Source of the DNA: Saxidomus purpurata
Taxonomy: Eukaryota > Mollusca > Bivalvia > Venerida > Veneridae
Length of the DNA stretch: 64,000 nt
Direction of reading: 5' to 3'
Assembly: GCA_022818135.1 (NCBI GenBank)
Contig: JAFMSR010000003.1
Location: 10,423,260-10,487,259, forward strand
Position 1 is the stretch's first letter, and the number at the start of each line of letters is the position of its first letter. Under the pieces are notes generated by a model. It did no database searches, was not told the origin of the DNA, and saw nothing but the letters and a program-made list of their open reading frames with translations. The position numbers and the translations under genes are program-made. Positions 35,413-47,400 of the stretch are shown here, piece after piece.

Positions 35413-38400
35413 GTAAGTATAGCTGCCCGATCGGTATTATTTACCTCTAAACATTACACAAATGGTGATCAAGGTTGAAACGGGCGTTTAACAACAACAA
35501 CAACAACAACAAAATGTTGATATTTTTCCTTCAGCCTAGGTAATGCTTTTCGTAATATTCTTAATTATGCACAGTTGCATTAACTCATTGGCGCTAAAAA
35601 TCAAAAAGGGCATTGCTGTAATCACATCCTGCTTAAGTAAATTAACTTTATTGTGTAAGGATACATTCTGCAACAACTCCGTATTCAAGTGAAAATGAAG
35701 CCAAACGGACTTGATATGCCTAAATGGAAGAACACAGAATTATATAATTATGAAGTAATACCCGTTCCAACAGTGTTGATTGTCTCATAAACAATGATTA
35801 TTGTTGTAACGATTTTATATACTCAACAACTTTAAAAACGCAACCTTTTTAATAAATCAAAGATTTTGAACAGTGAGAATGATGGCATCTTTTGGCATTT
35901 TAAAATAGGTTTCAAAAGAATTGTGCTTGAATTTTGTAATGAATTTGTTGAAAAGAACAATAGAATGGCAAAAAGCATGGTGTTTTTTAACTTTCCAAAT
36001 TACACTTGCAAAAACAACAAAATACCAGTCAAATATTGTTAAGTATGTATAAATGAGCGGTCTATTCCGTGAGCTATTATACACTAATATATTCAATTTT
36101 ACATAGCCTACCTTCAGAAATGATTTGTATCTGTTAAATTAAATATCGGGAGACAAAACGTAATCTGTAAACTGCCTCACTGTACTATGTCTCTAAGATG
36201 AACTTCGCTTCTCCGGTCGCTGACGTACCCACATAAATTAGAATTTATATATCTATTAAACCTTTACCGGGCCTTTACTACCAACACCCTTACAATAGTG
36301 TATATGTCTCCAAACACCAAGGCATCCACGAAAACATCTCCCCAACACTTTCAAACTCTATGTTATAAACACTACAGCCATCTCCGGACACCGACCACCC
36401 GCAAGATATATGGTTCCAGTAATAATACTGTCCTAAAGTCCTAGCTATTTATATCTATCCCCAGAGCGACTATCTTACACCACTTTCACTTTCCCTAGAC
36501 ACAGAGGCACCTGCAGAAATGCAGTTTCCGAGGTGAGGTCAGCAATAAGTCCAAGTACTAAAATATCTTTCTTCTTTTTAAATTCCAAGGATCTCTTTGA
36601 ATTTATTGATATTCATTTGTAATAACATAAATTTAATGCTAGGATAATGATAAAACCATGTTCAATTCACTCTGAAACAATGTTGACATATGCCTTTCTT
36701 TCTTATTAAAATTGTTTCTTCAAGAAACGAGTTGCCAGAAAGCCTTTCTTATATTTTGCAATATCATTGAAAAGAAAATACTGCGTTGTGCTGCAAATAT
36801 GTTCTTATCCAATTTAAAAATAAAGTTAGTAAGACATCTTTCTTGCTAAAATGAGATCTACCTGTAAATGTGATCCTAGGTCTTTAACATGTCCCAAACA
36901 AATGACCATACTTATCAATTTTTCCTCTTTTACATGCTTGAAAGGATTTCGGGTACTGTATTATGGAACATGGCCAAAACACTAGATCAGACTAGTCATA
37001 TACTTCCTCACTTGATTTTGTTTTCCGAGTCCGTTTCACGCTTGATTTTAGTGCGGTTGCACTTAATTTATTCTAGGTAATTGAAGAGAGGAACAAATTA
37101 ATGCATAGTGCCACAGGCCAAATAAGTGAAACAGACATGACGGATGCTTTTTACAAAATGAAAGCTTTGTTGGGAGAGAAAGACGTTAAGAAGACATCAC
37201 ACAAACAGTTACGTGATCTCAAAAAGGTAAAAAAAATTCCACCTTGGTGTGTTAAACCAGACTATTTGCAACTAGACTTTTATTGTGAATTGATTTTGAA
37301 CAAGTGCTTTTATTTACGCTTATAGATCGGTTAGACCGTCTGTTCTTTCTAGAATTATTAGGTGAATATAAATCATTTTTAAACAAATTGCAAAATATTC
37401 TCTTCTTTTTTAAATCTCTAGACAGGCTATTTTATTCTGAAAAAGATTCGTATCTTTGTAACCACTTTAAGTCTTGAAGTCTCAAAAACAGTTTTCTTGG
37501 CATTACATTTACTAAAATGAATCTTACTACAATCTCTTGCATACATGTTATTATGAAAATTGTGATTGCAAACCGCTCATATTACCATGTATATCGCCAT
37601 TTTAACGTAGAAAACTGAAAGAATAAAAGAAGTATTGTTTTGTGACAAACAATATATAAAATGTCTAGCTATTTTTATCTGCTTGTTGAAACTATTGAAG
37701 GTATTAACTTATTTTCCGAGATGACATTGACATTGAGAGGCTGTCAATTAACCAATACTCATTTTCTGAACGTTACTGACTCTCCCATCGCTTTCCATCA
37801 TTTGTAATACATACACATATGTGTGTTGCTACTCCACGGGCATTTTACCTTACAGGTTACAGCTCATGTTAACTTGAAAACATTTCTGATTATTACATAC
37901 AGCTTGAACAAATGGACATGTACTTGCTTAAAACAGAAGATGATGACCATGAGATGATAAGAAAAGCGCTGAAGATGAAAAAGAAAGCAATTAAAAATGA
38001 CATTACTGAAAACAAGAATGTCGATATTCCTACAACAGAACTTGAAGAGTTGTTGGAGAAGACAGATCAAGCAATTACTATAGAGGTTATTATTTATTCT
38101 GTCTGCTTTTCGTTTTACATGAAATAAGCATTATCGTACGTGCAAATCGCACGACAGTCTAGCAAATTAGACATTACCAACATGCAGGTAAAAATGAATA
38201 TATTGTAACAATTTTAAGTTCAATATCTAATGAATGTACATATATTATTATCATCTATTTCAGTATGCATGTATATGCATAACAAACATGGTATCACAGT
38301 CATGAACATTTAAAAATGACGTGTATTTGGAAGTAAAACTGTTGATTAAAAACATTTTCAATATATAAATAGATAATAAAATAGACAGATAAAATTAACA

Positions 38401-41400
38401 ATGTCATACGCATCTATACTAAGAATGACACAAAAGAGAAGAAACCTCTTATTTCCATTGTGGTCCTTTACATAGAACTGTAAACTTAGAGAGGCATGAC
38501 CCTAAACATATGATGAAATTGATATTAAAGATTATGAAAAAAGATATCTGTCTTGATAATTTTATATTAAAATTACTGTTTAACAAACATTTTTTACAGC
38601 TACAAAAATCAGTGGTTTAGACACTATTAACATCAAACAAATATTCTTTAACCTGAGTCTTGAATCAAATCATCTTAGTATTACATTTTAAAGAACTTGG
38701 TAGATTATTCCATAATTTACATCCTGTATAAGCAAAATATTTCACACCAAAAGAGCCAAGTTTAGGAAAAGCAAAACATCCATCATTACTAAGTCTGGTG
38801 CCATAAGAATGTACAGAATCTTGTCGGGTACAAACTGTTTACTCATGTAATTTGGACTGAGACCATGTTTAATTTTAAATACATTACACAATATGATTTG
38901 GTTTACCCTTTTATAGACTAGCAACCAGTTTAAGGTAGTTCGCGCTGTTCCTCGGCCAAAATAAAATTTCATCAGATTGACCTGAAACTTGTAAGGATTA
39001 CACCTGAAGTAACGACCGTTACGGAACCACATTTTTTATATAATTTTGACATCGGCTACTTAGCAACAGAATGACGTAAAGACGCCACCTAGCGACACAG
39101 TCTGTGTTAGTGCTGTATCGTGCGTTTTTCTTAATAACTCGGCTCCGAAATATCCTAAACTGAAAATTTAAAATGTGCTGTTTAGAAAGTAATAATCTCT
39201 CTGGATTGGTATATTTCAATGTATTGAACTAACGTGTTTGTACATTTCGCAGGTAGACAAACGACGTCCAAACGTCATCAAGCGGACGTTTTTTGGCGTA
39301 CAAATGTTCGCATAAATGTGAATTTAGCCAATACGCCCTTGTAAAAGTCTTTAAAAATTAACAATGCATCCAACGAGCATTTATCTACAAAATTAGCCAA
39401 AAATACTTATACCCTTTCGGCTTACTTTTTGCAGTATTCGTGCGCCTTTTATGTCACTGTACTCCGTAAAGTGAAAAAAATCTGACGCCGAAATGTCCTT
39501 AGGCTGTCGTATTTGCATCTAGATTTTGTCAAATTATGTATGTAGTCCTGGCAGAAGTCTTTCAAAACTGAACAAAATTTCTTAGAAGATTAATCCATAA
39601 AATTGACGAAAATAAATCATGTCGCTTCAGTTTACAGTTTACGTCGACATTTCAGCAAGAAAAAAATACGTCGCAAATATGTTTCATGTTTAATCTACAT
39701 GTATGATATTTTATTACTTTTGAAGAAAAGTAGCTGCCAAATTTGATGGAAAAAAAGAGTATGAAAATAATTTGTATTCCATTTGATAAACATACGATTT
39801 CAGCCAGAGCAAATGTATTTCGCGGCGTCGATCGAGAGCACAACTACGAATATGTGTGAAGTTAATATGTGGTAATAGAAGAATTGAAGAAACAACTAAC
39901 ATATCCTTTTGTTATGTTCCGGATTAGAGAAGAGATTGGTTATTTACGCAACCATTTTTAAACTGTAGGGGCGGCTTTGTAGTCTAAGGTGTGCTTACTT
40001 TTTATTGCTATGCGACTTCGAATCCTGGTAATACATTAATTCATATACTATAATCAGTTCAATATTAGATAGAATAGACTCAACTAGTCAGGAATTGGTT
40101 GTTATGAAATGTATCAGTTGCTTAGTTGTGGAACTTATATCCACAGAATTGATACACAAACGTCATTCAACAATACCGCGGTAAACAGCGATTGTTGTTT
40201 TGTTTTTAGGGTTAAGGCCCGTTTCAAACATAATTTCAGTTTTAATTACAGCCGTGCAGTTTTCCTAACCATCGTTCCTTGGGAGGACCAGTGCTTGACC
40301 CCCATGCTCCTTTAGAAACTGAAACTGAAACTTTCTCACATAAAGAGTAGTGGCTGGTACGCAGGGCTCGAATCCTAATGAGAGGTGGCAGCGATTTCAA
40401 GTCAGTTACTGTAACCACTCGCTAATGGAGGTGATTCGGACAATGTCAACTGAATAATTCGACCAAACTATCACACAGATGTACATGTACTTATTATTTA
40501 TTTTAAGTTCTCCGCGATACTTAGTTTCACACAATCGCTCGTGAATGCGTCTTGTGCACGAGGATTATGTCGATGAGAAATAAATTACAAGGGTAGGTGC
40601 GGATCAGTGATACAGTGGTTAACGTGCTAGACTAGTAATCCATGGATCGAAGGTTCGATCTTCCGCTCCTCCACTAGCATAACTAATATCGGTGCTGTAC
40701 ACCGGGCATATTAAAGAACCAGGGGTGTCTCTACAACGTGATAAATTGCAATACGCGGTACTGTATTGCAATACGTATTGCTATATATTGAGGGTGAATA
40801 ACTCTTGCAAAAATATACGTTGAAGCATTTACACTTGGTTATAATATGGTAATAAAGTAATGAATCATTCCTTGTGAAAAATAATAAAGTTTATTTGTTT
40901 ACCTTTTGAGTTTTGAGATCAAATGATATACTGCCCATTATTACTAAGTTACTGTCTGTCAATGTCGTCACAGAAAAAGCACACACATTATTCAAATGCA
41001 AGTTTCAGCTAATAAATGACGGAAAAATTGGTTTTTTTTATTTTTATTAAATACCGCGGTACGGGGTGAAGCCATACCGGTACGTATAACACGTCTCAAG
41101 CAAATTGCAATATACCGGTTTTATTGTGCATACCTTGTAGTACAAAATCTTCTTACGCTGAGTTGTTATGTTCTGTAACCATTTCCATCGTTTATCATAA
41201 TCAATTGATATTGTATTAATCAGTACAGGTAATAATTTGTTTTATTCAATGTTAACGAAACGAAAGGAGTTTACATCAATGATTAAGGGTGATAACTGTG
41301 TAAGCAGCTTGGTAGCTTTGTCGGTAAGCGGAGGACAGGGGTTCGAATCCATGTCAGGCTGCATAACTCCATCCTGACATAATGATACAGTACAGGAAAA

Positions 41401-44400
41401 AAGTGTTGATCAAGACTAATTGAACAATACCGAATGAGAATAGTCAATAAAGTACTCTTGCGTTTTCAGTCTTTCTTGAATGGGTTAATAATTTAAGTAC
41501 GCAAATAATTCATATATATCAACATAATATGTTGATACCACCAAATTAATGTTAATTTTAAGTGTAGAGTATTTATAATTTCTCGGCCAGTGAGTAACGG
41601 TCAATAATTCGTGTAGCATATTTATAAGAAAATGTTTTCCTGATACACATGTCGCGATAATTGGGGACAAAAATGACAAGTGGCCGGTTAGCTCAGTCGG
41701 GAGAGACTTTGCAATGGAAGGTACATGAGTTCGAACCCCGGTCCAGGTTCTTTTTTTCTCACCGTGTGACATTTGGCGCCTTCCGACTGAATAATTATTT
41801 TTCCTATACAAATCTAGCGTACAATCGCTTTCATATACTAAAAATTGCGCCGACTATGTTCTTTAAAGGTAGTTCTTGTTTTGCTATATCTTCGTTTATC
41901 ATAAAAAGTATTGTAACAACGAACATAAGGTTGCTGTATTCAAACCAGCATAATAACACGGGAAACGAACTGCTTGGTACTTGAGAAGAAAATGGATACA
42001 TTGAATATTTTTATTCCATACATTATCTGTAGTACCTGTATAATTGTCAAATACATTTACTATTCTGGTAAAATCTAAAGAGCTATTTACGAGGAAGACT
42101 TGACTTTGATGTGCAGTCACAGTATGCAGTTTGCGTCGAAATATAAATATAATGGTAAATAGGATAGTTTTTAGATAATGATATGGCTCAATACTTGTTG
42201 AAGACATTATATTAAAAAAAGAAAGTTTTCAGATACTGGCTATATTCGTATGAATTGGTGAATTTTTACGTTGAAAGTCGTCGGTGACATAAGAAGCGCA
42301 TCAATACTGAAAAAAGTAAGCCGAAAGTGTATCAAATTGTTTTGCTTATTTTGTAGATAATTGCTCGTTGGATGCATTGTCAATTTCTGAAAAACTTTTA
42401 CCAGAGCGTTTTGACTTTATTTACATTTATGCGTAAATATTTACGCCGACAAACGCCCGACTAATTACGTTTGGACGTCGTTTTCCTACTGACATAATGT
42501 ACTAAAAATTAATTTATTAATACTTACATATACCAGTCGAGAGAGAATATCACTCTCTCAACAGCACATTTTGAATTGTTTACGATTATTTTAAGTCGAG
42601 TTATATAAGAAAACGCACGACACGGCACGTGTCTAGGCAGTGTCGCTAGGTGGCGTCTTAACGTCACGTTGTTGCTAGGTAACCGACGTCAAAATGAGAT
42701 AAAAGTTGTGATTCCGTATCGGTCGTTACTTCAGGTGTAATCCCTCCAAGATTCAGGTCAATCTGATGAAAGTTTATTTTGGCCGAGGAACAGCGCGAAC
42801 TCCCTGAATACCTTCAAATGCTCTGAAGAAATAATGTGCTCTATGCTCAAGGTTTAGCACGAAACGTATCAACTTATTTTGAGTGACCTGAAATTTATTT
42901 CTCCAAAGTTTAGTTAATCCGTGATACCAAAATGAGCAAGCATAATCAAAATGACATTGAATTAGAGATGTGACTATAATCTTTTTTGTTTGTTCTGTGA
43001 GAAAATAACGCTTCCTGTACCAAAATTTAAGTCTTGCACTAGAATATTTTACAACAGCATTTGCTATATTATCACACGACCATTTTTATCTAAGGTTTTA
43101 TCTAAGATGGCACCAAGATACTTGACAGATGAATTTGACTGTATCTAAGTTCCATTACAAGAAAGATTTGATGATGCAAACAATATATTCAATTTTACCA
43201 AGTTGTTCATTAACCATGAACTTACTTGCTGGAGATCTCATTTCAATAGATGACCTGTTTTATCTGTAACTAAAATCATTCATACTGAATCATCAGCATA
43301 TAAAAGTAACTTGATTTCATGACTGCAGACATACGGGTCGTATCGCTTTAATCTTCGAACGAGGATGATGGACCCAAAAAGCACATGTACGTCAAACAAA
43401 AAAGACTGCACACATGTCATTAACGTATATAAGAAAAAGTAGGAGTCCAAGAATAGAACCTTGATGTACCCCGCAAGTAACAGTGGATGAAGAAAAATAT
43501 ATTTCGGAGACATCAATAAGTATCTTCAGATCAGATATGTAGGACTTAAACCAACGGATAATGTTCTTTCAAAGACCAACAAATTAAAGTTTCCTGATCA
43601 GAATAGAATGATCGACAATATCAAAAGCCTTTTGTAGATCCAGTAAAACCATACCAACAAGGTTACCTTAATCCATATGGAAACATATATAATCTGTAAA
43701 ATGAGTAAGGCATGTATCTGTTGACATTTAACTCCTGAAACCATATCGAAAGTCATAAAGCAAGCTGTTGTCTTTAAGGTAGAATTCCACTTTGTTATAA
43801 ATTACCCTTACAAACACTTTGTATATAACACAAGTATAGAGACTGGTCTGTTGTTCCCAATTTCAGTTTTGTCATTTTTCTTGTGCAGGGGAAAAACTCA
43901 GATTTAAGATCCTCTGGTACATGTACTACACCTTGAATCAAAGACAGATTTATAACTTGAGTTAAAGGCCTAGAAATTAAAGAAGAACCATCAACAACAA
44001 ACTTGGCATGAATACCATCTAAACATGTGGCCTTATTCGTACTGAGTGTATTCAAATATTTGAGTACTTTGTTTTCTGAAACAAGAGAAAAAGAAACACT
44101 ATCCCTTGATATCCTTTGGCAGAGTAAAAAAATAGTCCTTGCCAAATTTAAATGATGGAAGAGGTAACCTTAAAACAAGATTTAGATACATAAATAGACC
44201 TAAGAGTATGTGTTAGAATGTTGCATTGCATACGAAGGATATCGGTCTAGTTCTAATAGTTGTTCGTCTGTCCGTTACAAAAGTAGAGAGAAATGCTCGT
44301 TTTAAGTTATAACAACCTATTACTATTTTAAGAAAGAACACAGAAAGCAAGACTACATTAGTAAAAAGGAAGAAATACGAAAGCAGAAGGAAGAAATACA

Positions 44401-47400
44401 AACGAAGAATGAGGAGATGCAGAAAATGACTGAGGAAATACAGAAAAAGAATGAGGAGGTAAATGAGAAGAATGAGGAGATACAAAAAAAGGATGATACG
44501 ATACAGAAGAAGACTGAGGAGATACAGAATAAGGATGAGACGATACAGGAGAAAACTGAGGAGATACAGAAAAAGGATAAGACGATACAGGAAAAGACTG
44601 AGGAAATACAGAAGAAGGATAAGACGATACAGAAGGACATTGAGGAGATACAGAAGAAAAATGAGGAGGTACATAAGAAGAATGAGGAGATACAGAAAAG
44701 GAAAGAGGAGGTACATGAGAAGACTGAGGAGATACAGAAGAAGGATAATACGATACAGGAAAAGACTGAGGAGATACAAAAGAAGGAGGAGACGATACAG
44801 GAGAAGATTGAGGAGATACAGAAAAAAAATGAGGAGGTACATAAAAGGGATGAGGAGATACAAAAAATAAAAGAGGAGGTACATCAGAAAACTGGGGAGA
44901 TACAGAAAATAAAAGAGGAGGTACATGAGAAGAACAAGGAGATACGGAAGAAGGATAAGACGATACAGGAGAAGACTGAGGAGATACAGACGAAGGATAA
45001 GACGATACAGGAGAAGACGGAGGAGATACAGAAAATGGATAAGACGATACAGGAGAAGATTGAGGAGATACAGAAGAATACTGATGAGATACAAAAGAAG
45101 GATAAGACGATACAGGAGATGACTGAGGAGATACAGAAGAACGATGAGACGACCCAGGAGAAGATTGAGGAGATACAGAGACAGTTTAAGACTCCTGACT
45201 CGGAGCAAAACAAATCATTGGAAAAGGTGATTATACTTATAACAGTATGTACAAGTCCGAGTTTAATTCGGCTCAGCGTATTTTCTATTTAATGATTTCA
45301 AAACAATCGACGAACTGTAAATGTAACATTTCAAGAATACAGCAAAAAATGTTAGTCACTGTAAGCTCAGTCCGAAAAAGGGGACTCTCTAAAAAGTCCT
45401 AAAAATGATATTCATACTTTTAGAAACAATATATTATCATAAATAACACGCGAAAAATAAGTTGACTAACAGTTTTGAACGAGAATAATATGATTTAAAA
45501 TGAGGGATCACTAGTTTGGTTGTCTTCGTTAACTTGTCTTGTTATTGAATAAAAGGAGTGACATAAACGATTTGAAAGTAAATCAGAGGGATCTAGCCGA
45601 AAGCCCAAAGAATCAGAACTTAGCAGAAAACATCATTTGAGTTATCATTGCTATTTTGACACAGACAATTGGTTGCACCGCCTGTATACAAAGTGTACTT
45701 CTTCGGTTTAGGAATACACTTATTTTTTTAAAAACAGTTGTTTTCCCTTCTTTTATATTGATGTATTTCTAGCGATACCAACCATTTTGAAACAAATGAG
45801 TCTCGGTTGGATATTTTACAGACCAGAACAAACAATTTGATATATTTAGATCATTATTTACCGACGTAGACCGGCTGTCTGTGCGACTGTCTGTGTGTAT
45901 GTCTGTCTTCTCACACTTTACCTTGTGTTTTTGATATAGGTGACATTCTTCGCTGCATCTTTTAAAACCTTCGTCAAAATAGGTAGTTGGTCAACTTGGG
46001 TCAAAATCGTTGTCACCATGTCAAATCATTGGAAAAACGTGTATGCAACAGAGGCTTCATGTATTTTAGATCTTCATATAACTTTGTAAGAATGAGTTTC
46101 TTGATGGAATATAGGTCGAGGTGATTATAGCTCGTCAGTTCAAAAACTAGGTCACCGGATGAATAATAGGAAAACACCCAAAGCCCTGCAGAAAATGCAA
46201 TTCAAATAAGAGAATGGCGTTTAAAATGAATGTAATTACGTCCTGCCAAGCTCAACGAACCGAACTATGTTCATTGTGAGTGAAAAAAATATTGCTAGAA
46301 AACAAAAACTAGAAAAGTACAAAATTGCACTTAAAAAACTTAAAAATGTACTTGTTTTACTGGCATGCTTTATGTTATTCCATTTAATTAGTATTATAGT
46401 TCATGTTGCATATAAATAATGATAAGATACAGACCACATCAAATGGTATGCGCTGAATTTAAACTAATGTAACGTCTCATTGATAGACTGCCATGGACTC
46501 GTGTCTCTTCATATATTTGTCTTTAAATGAGTTCATGTCTCTTTACATATCTATGTCTTTGAATGTTGGAAATTTTGCAGTGTCTTACGACGGATATCGG
46601 TCTAGTTCTGGTCCTTCTCGAAACGATAGCTTTGTAAGTTGTTTGTCTGTCCGTTACAAAAAGAGCTGTCATAACCTCTTATTATATTTAGAAACAACAC
46701 AGAAAGGAAGACTACATTAGTAAGAAGGAAGAAAAACGTAAGCAGAAGGAAGAAATACAGAAAAAGAATCGTGAGATACTGACACAGTACCTAACTAAGT
46801 TGATTTCTGACATGAAGAAACCTGTTGAATCGGTAATAATATTCGAGTATCCACAAGCCCGAAGAAAATTCATCGTATCACTTTGCTTATTAGTTTTCGC
46901 TTTAAGTTGTTTTAAAACAAACGAAGAACTCCTGTCTATCTAATATCAAATATAAATGTTACATTTAAGGAACATAAAAATTGACTCAACTGAGCAATTT
47001 CTCTGTCGTCCGTCTGTCCATTTAGCCGCTTGTAATTCATCTCATCATCTTTATTTGAGCCCTAATATTACTTTTCCTAAAATGTTAAGTTAACGCTTAA
47101 AACACACACAAAAAAATGAATTGCACAAAAATCAAGAAACATAAGGTTTAAATAAGCATTTTAAGTTCTCTCATAATTCCGGAATTATTCTGCAGCCAAT
47201 TTTCACTTATTTTTGAAATCAGGCCAATAAAAATTTAATCGGAAGGATCTAGCAAAGCCGGAATTCCAAGAATTAGATCTTTGCAGAAAACATCATTTGA
47301 ATAATCATTACTATTTCGCGTGGAACAATTTTGTTGCGTCGCTTAAAAACAGTTTGTATTCTTATGTGAATGTGAATGAACAATCTTGATAGTGAGCCTA

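Larger units (their letters stand above)
38937..42815. mobile_element. 3.9-kb element with ~500-bp terminal inverted repeats
   Basis: The left arm (to ~39435) and right arm (from ~42300) are inverted copies. Shared blocks, read outward in: 'gttcgcgctgttcctcggcc', 'atcagattgacctgaa', 'aagtaacgaccg', 'gacgccacctagcgacac' and 'ttcggcttactttttgcag'. Left terminus GGTAGTTCGCGC; right complement GGTA, an 8-bp insert, GTTCGCGC. Flanks are TTAA (left) and TTCA (right), a candidate mutated TTAA duplication. It interrupts a LINE RT frame exactly, which proves insertion. No transposase was recognised. The interior holds tRNA-like repeats at 40603, 41302 and 41410. Classed as a foldback-type, TTAA-targeting element. 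Confidence 0.75.
38086..44332. other. Intron 3, filled with transposable elements
   Basis: Contains a minus-strand LINE (44150 to 42820 and 38935 to 38640) split by a 3.9-kb inverted-repeat element (38937-42815), which itself holds tRNA-like repeats. The 38086-38640 part is AT-rich with nothing recognised. Confidence 0.55.

Noticed and set aside
36501..36534. Possible exon between 'ccctag' and 'gtgagg'
   Set aside because: In the phase required by exon 1 it gives no HEPN motif, while the exon at 37077 restores the RNxxxH motif and fits in phase.
40720..41110. hAT transposon beginning CAGGGGTG
   Set aside because: The 'caggggtg' lies in the conserved 'aaagaaccaggg' of the SINE core and no matching CACCCCTG end follows. 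Nearby 'cgcggtac' inverted motifs remain unexplained but do not define an element.
44463..45122. Plus-strand Arg-Tyr repeat frames
   Set aside because: Out-of-frame readings of the same exon 4 array.
44213..45208. 331-codon minus-strand open frame rich in Leu-Tyr-Arg
   Set aside because: It is the antisense of the 21/42-bp array in exon 4. The unit has no stops in several frames, so this frame is open by chance. The plus-strand frame has splice sites and flanking exons in phase.
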